A stretch of DNA of 64,000 nt, taken from assembly GCF_947488565.1 (NCBI RefSeq), contig NZ_CANKZC010000002.1, forward strand, positions 496,001 through 560,000, written 5' to 3'. Made by a program: the position numbers and the translations under genes. This DNA is from an uncultured Psychrobacter sp. GTDB taxonomy: Bacteria; Pseudomonadota; Gammaproteobacteria; Pseudomonadales; Moraxellaceae. The notes beneath the pieces were generated by a model. It was not told where the DNA came from, did not search any database, and saw only the letters and a program-made list of their open reading frames with translations. Below, piece after piece: positions 46,612-56,140 of the stretch (positions are counted from its first letter, which is position 1; every line of letters begins with the position of its first letter).

Positions 46612-47814
46612 ATGCGTTCATTGACTGCGATGTACAAGCGTATAGGGCTGGTACCGCTCATTATTATTGGTTTGATATTAGGGGTATTAATTGGTTGGCT
46701 GGCACCAAGTGTCGGTATTGCTTTGGGATTACTGGGAACGCTATTTGTCGGTGCGCTAAAAGCTGTGGCACCGATTTTGGTATTCGTCTTGGTCATGGCA
46801 GCAATTAGCCAACATCGTAGCGGTAACGAAGTCTATGTCAAACCTGTGCTTATCATGTATATTTTCGGCACTTTTCTGGCAGCACTAACTGCCGTAGGAG
46901 CGAGCTTCTTATTTCCGACCGAATTGGTTCTCGTAAATGCAGATATTGAGCAGGTACCGCCAGCTAACCTCAAAGAGGTATTGACGAACCTACTCATGAA
47001 TCTAGTCGCAAACCCTATCAGTGCGATTGCTGAAGCCAACTATATCGGTATTTTGGCATGGGCAATTATTATTGGCTTTGCGCTGCGTCAAGCCAGCGAC
47101 ACTGCTCGTACCATCGTTGGCGATTTTGCTGATGCCATCTCGCAGGTCGTAAAGTGGGTCATCGCCCTAGCGCCTTTTGGTATCTTAGGTTTGGTTGCCA
47201 ATACGGTCGCTGAGACCGGCTTTGCCTCTTTAGTAGGTTATGCTCGTATCCTAATGGTACTAGTCGGTTGTATGCTATTTATTGCGTTGATTGCCAATCC
47301 TCTTATTGTGCTTATCAAGACTGGCAAAAACCCTTATCCGCTCGTATTCACTTGTCTACGCGAATCAGGAATCACGGCATTTTTTACCCGTAGTTCGGCG
47401 GCCAATATTCCTGTCAACATGAACCTTGCAGGCAAACTGGGTCTGCACGAAGATACATATTCAGTCACCATTCCACTAGGTGCGACCATTAATATGGCAG
47501 GCGCGGCGATTACGATCAACGTCTTAACACTTGCAGCAGCGCATACTTTAGGTATCGAAGTAAGCTTTGCTTCAGCCCTTTTATTGAGTTTGGTTGCCAC
47601 AGTCAGTGCTTGCGGTGCCTCTGGGGTCGCTGGTGGTTCGCTACTGCTAATTCCATTGGCAGCCAGTTTATTTAGCATTCCAAATGACATAGCCATGCAA
47701 GTGGTTGCAATCGGCTTTATCATTGGTGTCATTCAAGACTCAGCAGAAACGGCACTAAACTCTTCAACGGATGTTTTATTTACCGCTGCTGCTGATCCTA
47801 GGTATTCACGTTAA
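46612..47814 (+). CDS. sstT: Serine/threonine:Na+ symporter SstT
   Basis: A 400-residue polytopic inner-membrane transporter of the dicarboxylate/amino acid:cation symporter family. The signature [19 protein letters not shown] and the following [20 protein letters not shown] match SstT, which imports serine and threonine with sodium. Eight hydrophobic stretches plus two re-entrant loops are consistent with the family. GAGGATAGATAG precedes the ATG. Monocistronic with its own terminator. Confidence 0.94.
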   Translation: MRSLTAMYKRIGLVPLIIIGLILGVLIGWLAPSVGIALGLLGTLFVGALKAVAPILVFVLVMAAISQHRSGNEVYVKPVLIMYIFGTFLAALTAVGASFLFPTELVLVNADIEQVPPANLKEVLTNLLMNLVANPISAIAEANYIGILAWAIIIGFALRQASDTARTIVGDFADAISQVVKWVIALAPFGILGLVANTVAETGFASLVGYARILMVLVGCMLFIALIANPLIVLIKTGKNPYPLVFTCLRESGITAFFTRSSAANIPVNMNLAGKLGLHEDTYSVTIPLGATINMAGAAITINVLTLAAAHTLGIEVSFASALLLSLVATVSACGASGVAGGSLLLIPLAASLFSIPNDIAMQVVAIGFIIGVIQDSAETALNSSTDVLFTAAADPRYSR

Positions 47815-47854
47815 TTTATGCACGTTTATTATTAGCGCTAACACTAATATGACA

Positions 47855-47881
47855 AAAGGGCTTCTAAAAGCCCTTTTTTTT
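47855..47881 (+). terminator. sstT terminator
   Basis: AAAAGGGCTT pairs with AAGCCCTTTT around a short loop, followed by a T run. It lies 41 bp past sstT and faces the convergent cbpM gene. Confidence 0.9.
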
Positions 47882-47906
47882 GGTCTATTACTTACGATTG
47901 ACGTGG

Positions 47907-48230
47907 CTATTTTAGCTGCTCAATATCTACTTCAATGATCGGCGCCTGCCTATCTATCTGGCGCTTAAGCTGGCGTAATTGCTCGACCTCATCTAATAGC
48001 TCAAGTATTAAACCAATCGCTGGTACACTGGCGTCAAAGTCGCGACTGAGACGTGAGGCACGGCGTACCGTTGTCAGCTGATAGCCGGTAAATTGCTGGT
48101 GCTCTGGTACATCATATTCAATGATGTTTTCTTCAATTAATGCTAGTACCCATTGATGGTCTTGACCACAGGCAGTCACTAGCTCATCTAAACTCATAAT
48201 AATATCGGTAAATTCAGGCGAGTGTTTCAT
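47907..48230 (-). CDS. cbpM: Chaperone modulator CbpM
   Basis: A 107-residue MerR-like helical protein that binds the J domain of CbpA and inhibits it. Recognised by SLDELVTACGQDHQWVLALI, then YQLTTVRRASRLSRDFDAS and a C-terminal leucine-rich helix (IGLILELLDEVEQLRQLKRQ). It lies about 100 bp downstream of cbpA in the standard cbpA–cbpM order. Confidence 0.92.
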   Translation of the reverse strand: MKHSPEFTDIIMSLDELVTACGQDHQWVLALIEENIIEYDVPEHQQFTGYQLTTVRRASRLSRDFDASVPAIGLILELLDEVEQLRQLKRQIDRQAPIIEVDIEQLK

Positions 48231-48334
48231 AATTATTATCCTCGTTTGCTCTTTATGTCGTCGTTATCGTATTCATCTTTGCACTTTATGACCTATAGCT
48301 TGTCACATTGATTGGCAGCTATAAATAACGACTT

Positions 48335-49366
48335 TTAACGATTAATAGCGGTATCGGCAAAAGCGTGTTTTAGGTGCTCATAAGCCTTAGTGGCAGCCTC
48401 GCTACTGATATCAGGATTAACGATGTTTAAGGTTAAATATAAGTCGCCCGCTTGTTTAGCAGGGATACCTTTACCTTTTAGACGCAAGTTACTACCTGAT
48501 TTGCTGTTTTTAGGAATCGTGACACCAAGCGTACCTGCTGGCGTACTGATGTTGATTTTATCTCCTAATGCTGCTTCCCAAGGCGCAATATTGACCGTCT
48601 GATAGACATCTGCGCCTTCGATACGTATATTAGATGTGTGGCTGATTTTAACCTTTAAAAATAAATCGCCGTTTTTGCCGCCGCTCATGCCAGCCGCGCC
48701 TTGTCCCGCTAGGCGGATTTGCTTGCCATCCGTGATGCCTTTAGGAATCTTAATTTTGAGCGTTTTATTCTCATACTCTACGCTACCATTAGGCTGACGA
48801 ACCGGCACATTTAACTTAATACTGTAGTCATCACCGCTATATACCGAGGCTAAATCCACCGTAATCTCTGCATGTTGGTCTTGACCCTTGCTATCTTGTG
48901 CGCCAAAACCGCCGCCAAATTGATCAAAGCCACTACTTTGCGTGCGACTGCCTGCCTGTCCACCAGCAGAGCCACGTGCCCCGCGACCAAATGCTGAAAA
49001 TATATCGTCGAAGCGAAAGCCGCCACCACCAAAAGCTTCACCATCGCCAAACTGATCTTTGATATCTTCCCAGCGAAAGCCGCCTTGCCCGCCGCTAGCC
49101 GATTGACCACCAAAACCGCCAAAGCCTCCAGCACCGCTTTGACCAGCGAATGGATTGTCTAACATAGCATCATATTCGCTACGTTTGTCTTTATCTCTAA
49201 GCGTCTCATAGGCGTTATTGATTTCAGCAATTTTATTATCAGCATCTGGATCATCACTCACATCAGGATGAAATTGACGCACAAGCTTACGGTATTTTTT
49301 TTTGATATCAGCGTCTGAGGCGTCTTTTTTGACCCCTAAAATGTCATAGTAGTTTTTTTCTGCCAT
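48335..49366 (-). CDS. cbpA: Curved DNA-binding J-domain co-chaperone CbpA
   Basis: A 343-residue type II J protein without zinc fingers. The J domain is at 1–70 with HPD at 33–35; a very Gly/Phe-rich region spans about 75–165; and the C-terminal peptide-binding domains carry KIKIPKGITDGKQIRLAGQG. It is about 37 residues longer than E. coli CbpA because of the long G/F region. The ATG at 49366, with AAGGA 9–13 nt before, is preferred over an ATG 48 bp upstream. A separate DnaJ is encoded at 62.7 kb. Confidence 0.94.
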   Translation of the reverse strand: MAEKNYYDILGVKKDASDADIKKKYRKLVRQFHPDVSDDPDADNKIAEINNAYETLRDKDKRSEYDAMLDNPFAGQSGAGGFGGFGGQSASGGQGGFRWEDIKDQFGDGEAFGGGGFRFDDIFSAFGRGARGSAGGQAGSRTQSSGFDQFGGGFGAQDSKGQDQHAEITVDLASVYSGDDYSIKLNVPVRQPNGSVEYENKTLKIKIPKGITDGKQIRLAGQGAAGMSGGKNGDLFLKVKISHTSNIRIEGADVYQTVNIAPWEAALGDKINISTPAGTLGVTIPKNSKSGSNLRLKGKGIPAKQAGDLYLTLNIVNPDISSEAATKAYEHLKHAFADTAINR

Positions 49367-49703
49367 GTGGTAGTTCCTTAAAACAAAAGCATGTTGATAA
49401 TATTGGTATGCCAATTTTAAATAATATGGTATGAAATTTTGATGTCACTTAACGATGATGATAACAATAAAAGAAGCAAAGACCGTTATATAAATATTAA
49501 GAGTAATATTGCTATTAATAGTTTCACTATAAAAATAAACACATATGAACTGGACAAACTGTGAACTCGAGCGTTTTTTACAGTACAGTAAGGACTAAGA
49601 AAGCTTTTTATTGTAAAATACTCATATTATTCATACTCATAGGGACTATGAATAACATAGGCAAAAGTATCTGTCTATTTTATAAACTACATATAGGTAT
49701 TAA

Positions 49704-50066
49704 ATGTCTTATTTGATCAAGTCTTTGATAGTCACGTTATCACTACTACTGACTACCACCGCATTTGCTGGTAATACCAGTTATTATGGTAGTAAGTTCC
49801 ATGGCAAACGTACCGCTAGTGGTAGTATTTTTAATATGAATGCGATGACTGCCGCTCATAAAACGTTACCATTTGGTACAGAAGTAGAAGTGACCAATAA
49901 AAAGACGAAGCAAAGCGTCATAGTAAAAATTACGGACAGAGGACCTTTTACTCCGGGACGAATCCTTGATTTATCTAAAGGCGCTGCTGGTAAAATAAAC
50001 TGTCAACTTTGTACCACCACTATGAAGATTTTATCTTATGGTGATGGTAAATACCGTAGACAATGA
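49704..50066 (+). CDS. RlpA-like double-psi beta-barrel protein, secreted
   Basis: A 120-residue protein with a signal peptide (about 1–22, LIVTLSLLLTTTAFA, AxA-type cut) and no lipobox cysteine. The mature part is a double-psi beta-barrel of the RlpA type: GNTSYYGSKFHGKRTASG, FNMNAMTAAHKTLPFGTEVEV and KITDRGPFTPGRILDLSKGA. RlpA proteins cut naked glycan strands at septa; the SPOR domain and lipid anchor of full RlpA are missing here. Two C-terminal Cys (CQLC) may form a disulfide. Confidence 0.88.
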   Translation: MSYLIKSLIVTLSLLLTTTAFAGNTSYYGSKFHGKRTASGSIFNMNAMTAAHKTLPFGTEVEVTNKKTKQSVIVKITDRGPFTPGRILDLSKGAAGKINCQLCTTTMKILSYGDGKYRRQ

Positions 50067-50072
50067 TGTAGT

Positions 50073-50104
50073 AAAAAGGGAGAGCCGGCGCTCTCCCTTT
50101 TTTA
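50073..50104 (+). terminator. Terminator of the RlpA-like gene
   Basis: AAAAGGGAGAGC pairs with GCTCTCCCTTTT around CGGC and runs into T. It lies 8 bp past the stop codon and is bidirectional in form, so it may also serve the convergent ABC-F gene at 50179. Confidence 0.92.
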
Positions 50105-50178
50105 TGGCAACTACTACTTTATAGCTACCATAATGATTATTATAAGCGAACAACCATTTACTAAATCGTTAAAGCCAC

Positions 50179-52200
50179 CTAGTCAAATTTTGCTTCCATT
50201 TCCTCTAATGTCGTCATTGAAAGCAGCAACTTCTCTTCATTATCGCTATGCTGCTGCTGTAGCGCACTTTGCTCGTCTAATAGTCTTAACAAGTCTGACT
50301 TTCGGCTCTCTTCATAAAGATCAGTATCAGCCAGCTTTTCTTCCAACGTTATTAGTTGCTTATCCATCTTGGCTAAAGCCTTTTCTGTGTCTTCGATGTC
50401 ACGGCGAATAGGCGCTGTTAGCTTACGTTGTTCAGCCGCCAGCTTGCGCTGCTCATCTTTACTCAGTGCAGGCTGAGCAGTTTTATCTTTTATTGTTGCA
50501 GTAGATGTTTCATTATTTACTAAGCCAGTATCTGTTTCACGTGAAACAAACTTCTTACTCTCTTTTTTGCTTTTCTTTTTGCCAGTATTCTTATCTGGCG
50601 CATTCTCTTGTTTACGTTTTTCCGCTAGCCACTTACCATAATCGCTGATATCGCCATTGAACTCATCAATTTGACCATCGTGTACCAAATATAACTCATC
50701 ACAGACGTTTGCAATGAGCTCACGATCATGCGAGACCAACACCACTGCCCCTTGAAACCCTTGCAACGCGATGGTCAACGCTTGACGCATTTGTAAGTCT
50801 AAATGGTTGGTCGGCTCATCGAGGACCAGCACGTTTGGGCGCTGCCAGACAATCAAAGCCAGTGTCAAGCGCGCACGCTCCCCGCCAGAGAAAAGCTTAC
50901 TTGGGGTGTCAATACGATCCCCGCGAAAATCAAAACTGCCAAGGAACGAGCGCAGCTCAGCGTCAGAGGTCTTGCCTGCTAGGCGACGCAGCATTTGTAG
51001 AGGGGTGGCCGCTGCATCCAATGCATCCATCTGATGCTGGTTAAAATAGCCAAGTTTTAGGGTATCAGACACACGGTACGTACCTGACAAAATCTTTAGC
51101 TCACCGACCAAGGCTTTAATTAGCGTTGATTTACCCGCACCATTCATACCAAGTAAACCAAGACGGGTATCAGGTGTTACTTGTACGCTTGCGTTATACA
51201 AAAGCGGCGTATCGCTATAGCCAATATCAGCCTGCGTCATCTCAATCAGCGGTGAGCTCATATTAGCAGGCTCATAAAAACGGAACGAGAATGGGTTGTC
51301 CGCCATCATCGGTGATAGCTCTGCCATACGCTCAAGCTGCTTGATACGGCTCTGTGCCTGCTTGGCCTTACTGGCTTTGGCACGAAAGCGGCGAATAAAG
51401 TCATCTAAATGGGCTTTGGTTGCTTGCTGTTTTTCAAACGCTTGCTGCTGCTGCGCCATGCGCTCATGACGGGTACGAATAAACTGCTGATAGTTCCCTG
51501 TATAAAGGGTGATTTTTTGTTGTTCAACATGCAAAATATGACCGACGGTCGCATCTAAAAATGCTTGATCATGTGAGATGACAATGACTAGGCCAGTAAA
51601 GGCATTGATCCAAGTTTCGAGCCATAAAATAGCATCCAAGTCCAAATGGTTGGTCGGCTCATCGAGTAGCATCAAATCAGCACGGCTCATCAAAGTTTTG
51701 GCAAGATTTAAGCGCATACGCCACCCACCCGAGAACCCTTCTACTGGCAGCTCATGCTGGCTTGTCTTAAAGCCTAGTCCTGCCATGATTTGCGCCGCTT
51801 TGGTCGGCGTACGATAGCCATCGATTTCATCGAACTGCTGATGCAACACGCCAATCTGCTCATCACTGACGGCGCTCAAATCATTCAAAGCAGCATTAAT
51901 CTCATACCACTGCTCGTCACCGCTCAAGACATAATCAATCGCTGTCTGGCTACTGGCACCGACTTCTTGCGCCATGTGGGCGACCTGCCAGCTATCAGGG
52001 ATACTCACCTCACCCCTATCAAGGGTAACCTCGGTATCGCCTGCGCCCATTTGCGTGAGTAACAAGGCAAACAAGGTAGATTTGCCAGTGCCGTTGTTGC
52101 CCGTCAGGCCTACTTTGTGGCCTGGATGGAGCTGGAAGTTTGCGCCTGCAAACAACTCACGACCATCACGGCGAACACCAACGTCTTTAAATTCGATCAT
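50179..52200 (-). CDS. yheS: ABC-F translation factor, YheS type
   Basis: A 673-residue soluble protein with two ABC ATPase domains (Walker A GLTGNNGTGKST near 32–43 and GLLGMNGAGKST in the second half), LSGGE-type signatures GFSGGWRMRL and FSGGERARL, and the linker (QQQAFEKQQATKAHLDDFIR, then RFRAKASKAKQAQS) diagnostic of the YheS/Uup group. These bind the ribosomal E site and relieve stalled translation. The end is a coiled coil (about 600–673). Residues near 551 (FVSRETDT) are encoded by a perfect parS-type site lying in the poorly conserved linker before the coil. Confidence 0.92.
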   Translation of the reverse strand: MIEFKDVGVRRDGRELFAGANFQLHPGHKVGLTGNNGTGKSTLFALLLTQMGAGDTEVTLDRGEVSIPDSWQVAHMAQEVGASSQTAIDYVLSGDEQWYEINAALNDLSAVSDEQIGVLHQQFDEIDGYRTPTKAAQIMAGLGFKTSQHELPVEGFSGGWRMRLNLAKTLMSRADLMLLDEPTNHLDLDAILWLETWINAFTGLVIVISHDQAFLDATVGHILHVEQQKITLYTGNYQQFIRTRHERMAQQQQAFEKQQATKAHLDDFIRRFRAKASKAKQAQSRIKQLERMAELSPMMADNPFSFRFYEPANMSSPLIEMTQADIGYSDTPLLYNASVQVTPDTRLGLLGMNGAGKSTLIKALVGELKILSGTYRVSDTLKLGYFNQHQMDALDAAATPLQMLRRLAGKTSDAELRSFLGSFDFRGDRIDTPSKLFSGGERARLTLALIVWQRPNVLVLDEPTNHLDLQMRQALTIALQGFQGAVVLVSHDRELIANVCDELYLVHDGQIDEFNGDISDYGKWLAEKRKQENAPDKNTGKKKSKKESKKFVSRETDTGLVNNETSTATIKDKTAQPALSKDEQRKLAAEQRKLTAPIRRDIEDTEKALAKMDKQLITLEEKLADTDLYEESRKSDLLRLLDEQSALQQQHSDNEEKLLLSMTTLEEMEAKFD
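50533..50548. promoter_or_regulatory. Perfect parS-type ParB-binding site inside yheS
   Basis: TGTTTCACGTGAAACA is a 16-bp perfect palindrome identical to the parS consensus conserved across bacteria. It lies in coding DNA for the variable linker of the ABC-F protein. parS sites are usually within tens of kilobases of the replication origin. Confidence 0.85.
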
Positions 52201-52743
52201 AGGACTTCTTCATCTCAACAGTAATATAAAATATAAAGCAGCAATAAAAACACACTTAGGGCGTGCCAATTGGCGGCTATTATTTCAAACGCCTAGCCGA
52301 TAGGCAAACGATTAAATAACTATTTCAAATTCAAACAAATTTATGCTAAAAAGCTTATGAAATGACATAACACTTTTTATCGCATACACAGGTTTTAATA
52401 TTTTTAGTGTCGTATCAATCTCATAATGATTAAGACCTCAGTATAGTATCGGGAGTAGTTTCAATAATGACTACTTATCTTTGGGTCATTACGCCAAGAT
52501 ATCCAGCATGGCTCTTGACAAATCCAACGCTACCCCCAGTATGATATACTGCAATAAGACAGATGCCAGCAACCATCAAAGTGCTGTGATTATACAAATA
52601 TAATATTTATAATACGCCAATAGTTTTGCCATAATGACAGCACTCAATCAAATCAAACGCCGTGTGTATCTTTTTTTGCAAGCTTTTAATGGCAAACCCA
52701 AACAGGACGACGACAGCATTTGATCCTAGCAACTGAGGTAGAT
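52201..52743. other. Divergent region between yheS and erpA, 543 bp
   Basis: A candidate sigma-70 promoter for erpA is TTGACA at 52515–52520 and TATGAT at 52540–52545 with a long 19-bp spacer. A 29-codon open frame (listed separately) ends just before erpA. No IscR-type palindrome was recognised. The left part is AT-rich with nothing visible. Confidence 0.4.
52634..52723 (+). CDS. Possible 29-residue small ORF upstream of erpA
   Basis: ATG at 52634 opens a frame of 29 codons ([20 protein letters not shown], then KPKQDDDSI) ending 20 bp before the erpA start. No clear ribosome binding site precedes it. The amphipathic, basic N-terminus and acidic tail look protein-like, but the short length makes chance likely. 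If real it could be a leader peptide. Confidence 0.25.
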   Translation: MTALNQIKRRVYLFLQAFNGKPKQDDDSI

Positions 52744-53124
52744 ATGAACGAATCAGCCAACCAATTTAGTCCAAGCTCAAGCCAGCCTGTAGATCCCACT
52801 ATCTTAAGTCTAACGGATAGTGCCGCTCAAAAAGTACGTCGCCTACGTGAAGAGGAAGGTGACAGCAACTTGATGTTGCGTGTCTATGTGACTGGTGGCG
52901 GCTGTTCTGGGTTTTCTTATGGTTTTAACTTTGCCAATGATCTAAACGAAGACGATGCCAACTTTGATAATGGCGATGTAACTTTGGTTGTCGATTCGAT
53001 GAGCTATCAGTACCTACAAGGCTCTACTGTGGACTATACTGAAGGCCTAGAAGGCGCACGCTTTATCGTGACAAATCCGAACGCGACCACAACTTGTGGC
53101 TGCGGTTCATCATTCTCTATCTAA
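52744..53124 (+). CDS. erpA: Iron–sulfur cluster insertion protein ErpA
   Basis: A 126-residue A-type Fe–S carrier that delivers clusters to isoprenoid-synthesis and other enzymes. The three ligand cysteines are in [11 protein letters not shown] and the C-terminal [11 protein letters not shown]. The ATG at 52744 (GAGGT upstream) is preferred over an upstream TTG. A hydrophilic N-terminal tail of about 20 residues precedes the core. It has its own terminator. Confidence 0.95.
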   Translation: MNESANQFSPSSSQPVDPTILSLTDSAAQKVRRLREEEGDSNLMLRVYVTGGGCSGFSYGFNFANDLNEDDANFDNGDVTLVVDSMSYQYLQGSTVDYTEGLEGARFIVTNPNATTTCGCGSSFSI

Positions 53125-53518
53125 ATGGCTTCTTCTATATCGACAGCCAATTTAGCTATTGTTTAAGTTATTTTTCCAAGCACCTATCTTATTGTTGGGT
53201 GCTTTTTAGTCTCAGACTTTATCCTAAGCATATAAGTACGCTGGAATCGGATAAAGCCTCTGAGAAAGTAATGCACATTTAATGAGAAAATACAGCTAAA
53301 AAACAACTATTGAGTTTGGGTTTTTGCTATTATTTTTTAACCAATTTTTCCGTCGGTATCCAGTCAGTTGGCCTTGGGTAAAGCTTATTGTATTTGTAAT
53401 TGTCCGTGGTTTTCATAACGGCTTTGAGCTAAACTGACGGAATTCTTCATCCTAATATTTACCTCTTTTATGGTCAAACGTCAGTTGCGTTTTGATCTGC
53501 CATAATAAATAACAATAG
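53125..53518. other. Region between erpA and gshA, 394 bp
   Basis: It contains the erpA terminator at 53178–53208; the rest is the gshA upstream region without other visible elements. Confidence 0.5.
53178..53208 (+). terminator. erpA terminator
   Basis: AAGCACC pairs with GGTGCTT around a 13-nt loop, with TTTTT after. It lies 53 bp past erpA. Confidence 0.8.
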
Positions 53519-55102
53519 ATGACTATTATGAGTAATTTTGCAAGCAGCTTTGTTAATTTTGACATCCCAAATTGGTTTGACACTCAGCATTTAGCGGGTA
53601 TGCTCCGCGGTATCGAAAAAGAAGGTTTGCGCGTAAAGCCAGATGGTTTTTTGGCGCAAACACCGCACCCAACCAAACTTGGCTCAAAACTCACCCATCC
53701 GTTTATTACGACGGATTACTCAGAAAGTCTGCTTGAGCTCATCACTGATCCCAAGACCTCTCCTAAAGAGACGTTAAATATGCTGCGTCAGCTGCATGTG
53801 CTGGTCTATCAGGGTATCCCTGAAGGCGAGCTGATGTGGCCGCTATCCATGCCATGCATGCTGTCGTCTAAAGATGAAGATATTCCGCTGGCTGATTATG
53901 GTAGCTCTAATACCGGTAAGCTTAAAACTTTATACCGCAGTGGCCTTGGTATTCGTTATGGTCGCCGTATGCAGGCTATTGCAGGCTTACATTATAACTT
54001 ATCTTTCGGTGATAATTTATTTGAAGCTTGGCAAGCTAAAATACCAACCGCACAAAGTCAAACGCTGACAGAGTTTAAGAATGAAAAATATCTGGGCCTT
54101 ATCCGTAATTTTAAGCGCTTGACCAGTTTGGTGCTATATCTACTGGGCGCCAGCCCAAGCGTTTGTCCTTGTTTTGTGGCCGGACGTGAACATGACTTAG
54201 AGCTGCTAAATGAGTCAACTTATTATAGACCTGCTGCCACCAGTCTACGTATGGGCAAGCTTGGCTATACCAATAGTGTGCAAGAGCAGCTAGACATCCG
54301 CTATAACAACTTGCCTGAGTATATCAAAGGATTACGCCGTGCTATTCAGACGCCGCATGAGAGCTTCAAGGCGTTGGGTTTAAATGATACTAATGGCAAT
54401 CCTATTCAGATTAATGATCATATTTTGCAAATAGAAAACGAGTATTATAGCCCCATTCGCCCAAAACAAATTGCCATGAGTGGCGAGACACCAACCGAAG
54501 CGCTTGAGCGTCGCGGCATTGCCTACGTTGAGTTCCGCGCCATCGATCTCGACCCCTATAGTGATATTGGTATTCGTCTTTCTAGCGCCTGTTTCTTAGA
54601 AGTGATGGCGCTGTACTGTCTGTTAAGCGACTCTCCTGATCTGCTCCCTGACGAAGAAGAAGCACTGGCCATTAATCTTGAGCGCGTGGTAAATGAAGGC
54701 CGTCGTGAAGGTTTGCACATTATCAGTGATGGTGAAGAGCAATTGCTTGAGAGCTGGATGCTGGTACATTTAGAACGTATGCAGCCACTGGCAGCATTGC
54801 TCGATGCACATTATGGCGGTAATGATTACCGTGCAGCTGTGGCGTTGATGCAAGGAAAAGCAGGGCATCCTGAGTCGACCATCTCTGCACAAGTAAACTC
54901 CGATAGCAAAAGACTGGGCAGTCTATGGCAGCTTGGTTTTACCTTGGCACAGCAGCATCGTGATTCATTGTTACAGCAGACACTTAGTCCAAACACTCAA
55001 GCCAAATATGAGGTGCTGGCAGAAAAATCTATTTTGCAACAAGCAGAAGTTGAAACAGCTGAGACTGAAAGTTTTATAGACTTTTTACAGCAGTATCGTT
55101 AG
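53519..55102 (+). CDS. gshA: Glutamate–cysteine ligase
   Basis: A 527-residue class I gamma-glutamylcysteine synthetase, the first step of glutathione synthesis. It shows LRGIEKEGLRV, then TDYSESLLELIT, and PASPSVCP-like GASPSVCPCF, YYSPIRPKQ and ERRGIAYVEFRAIDLDP, all family blocks. Length is close to E. coli GshA (518). Two ATGs (53519 and 53528) are possible. It precedes dsbB by 57 bp. Confidence 0.96.
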   Translation: MTIMSNFASSFVNFDIPNWFDTQHLAGMLRGIEKEGLRVKPDGFLAQTPHPTKLGSKLTHPFITTDYSESLLELITDPKTSPKETLNMLRQLHVLVYQGIPEGELMWPLSMPCMLSSKDEDIPLADYGSSNTGKLKTLYRSGLGIRYGRRMQAIAGLHYNLSFGDNLFEAWQAKIPTAQSQTLTEFKNEKYLGLIRNFKRLTSLVLYLLGASPSVCPCFVAGREHDLELLNESTYYRPAATSLRMGKLGYTNSVQEQLDIRYNNLPEYIKGLRRAIQTPHESFKALGLNDTNGNPIQINDHILQIENEYYSPIRPKQIAMSGETPTEALERRGIAYVEFRAIDLDPYSDIGIRLSSACFLEVMALYCLLSDSPDLLPDEEEALAINLERVVNEGRREGLHIISDGEEQLLESWMLVHLERMQPLAALLDAHYGGNDYRAAVALMQGKAGHPESTISAQVNSDSKRLGSLWQLGFTLAQQHRDSLLQQTLSPNTQAKYEVLAEKSILQQAEVETAETESFIDFLQQYR

Positions 55103-55159
55103 TAAATGATTGACCACTATTAATACATCCTACTGATAAACAAACCATTTTATAAGAGT

Positions 55160-55690
55160 ATGTCGCTCATGCAAAAACTGACCAATTATCGCAGTTTACA
55201 AGTATTTTTGGTCTTTATGACTGTGATTGGTATGAGTTACGCGTTGTTTTTTTTACAGCGTTATATGGGGTTATCTCCTTGTCCACTTTGTATCTTTCAA
55301 CGTATTGGCATAATGGTCATGGGCGCTTTTGCATTAGTAGCCGCTTTGTTTCACCCAAAGTCAATTGCGGTACGCTTGCTGTTATGGTTTGGTAGCTTGG
55401 TGGGGATTGGCTGGGCTACAACCGTAGCAGCACGTCATGTTTGGTTACAGCATTTACCTGCTGACCAAGTGCCTTCATGTGGGCCAGGTTTAGATTATTG
55501 GCTCGATACCTTACCTATTTTACAGGTTTTTAAAGAGGTGTTTTCAGGCTCAGGCGAATGCGCAACTATCGATTGGACCTTTATGGGACTTAGTATTCCT
55601 GAGCAATCCTTGATATTTTTCAGCCTACTGTTACTAGTACATATATTGATATTATGGCGTATCTTTCGTCCAGTAGAGACACTAGCCTGA
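55160..55690 (+). CDS. dsbB: Disulfide bond formation protein DsbB
   Basis: A 176-residue four-helix inner-membrane protein that reoxidises DsbA using ubiquinone. It carries the active pair Cys41–Cys44 (SPCPLCIFQR) and the second periplasmic pair near Cys106 and Cys134 (PSCGPGLDYW and GSGECATIDW). Length equals E. coli DsbB. It follows gshA, and both affect thiol balance, though the link may be only positional. A 23-bp unit spanning its last codons is duplicated after the stop. Confidence 0.95.
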   Translation: MSLMQKLTNYRSLQVFLVFMTVIGMSYALFFLQRYMGLSPCPLCIFQRIGIMVMGAFALVAALFHPKSIAVRLLLWFGSLVGIGWATTVAARHVWLQHLPADQVPSCGPGLDYWLDTLPILQVFKEVFSGSGECATIDWTFMGLSIPEQSLIFFSLLLLVHILILWRIFRPVETLA

Positions 55691-55714
55691 TTCCAGTGGA
55701 GACACTAGCTTGAT
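55669..55714 (+). repeat. 23-bp tandem duplication at the dsbB 3' end
   Basis: TCCAGTAGAGACACTAGCCT plus GAT at 55669–55691 is followed immediately by a copy with two changes at 55692–55714. The unit spans the last dsbB codons and stop. It is a local slippage product with no evident function. Confidence 0.8.
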
Positions 55715-56140
55715 TATAGTCATTTAACTATTATCACGCTTTTATTATATCCTACCTTTTATACCACCTCATATCGTGTCTACGATAAAGTCTCCTAAAC
55801 GACTGGTTATTAGCAATATAACTCATTTATGGTTACTTCCTCTAACAGAACACCTACATAAGAGTAATATTCGTTTGTTAGAGTAGCCAGCGTTTATTCC
55901 TTTTATATAACCGTTCATTCTTCAACTTTGACTATTTCTAATCTCGCTTATCCCAAAAGTAGGATTTGTTACAGATGAGTGGTCGCTTAATAAGAATTAA
56001 ACACAAAAAGAGATAAAAACGCTTCATTGGAGTCGGTGACGTTTTTACAACGCTCCTGTAACTTATTGACGTTACTATTGAGAAGTCTATCAGTGTATGT
56101 CTAATACATTTTTTGCTATTAAAGAAGCATTTATTTTTAT
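55691..56140. other. Region between dsbB and the NlpE-like lipoprotein gene, 450 bp
   Basis: AT-rich. A weak hairpin (AAAAACG at 56015 region with CGTTTTT about 20 nt later) might be a terminator but is marginal. No gene was seen. The promoter of the lipoprotein must lie here. Confidence 0.4.

Noticed and set aside
56010..56048. Terminator hairpin downstream of dsbB
   Set aside because: Only a 7-bp AT-rich stem with a long loop, more than 300 bp past dsbB; too weak to call.
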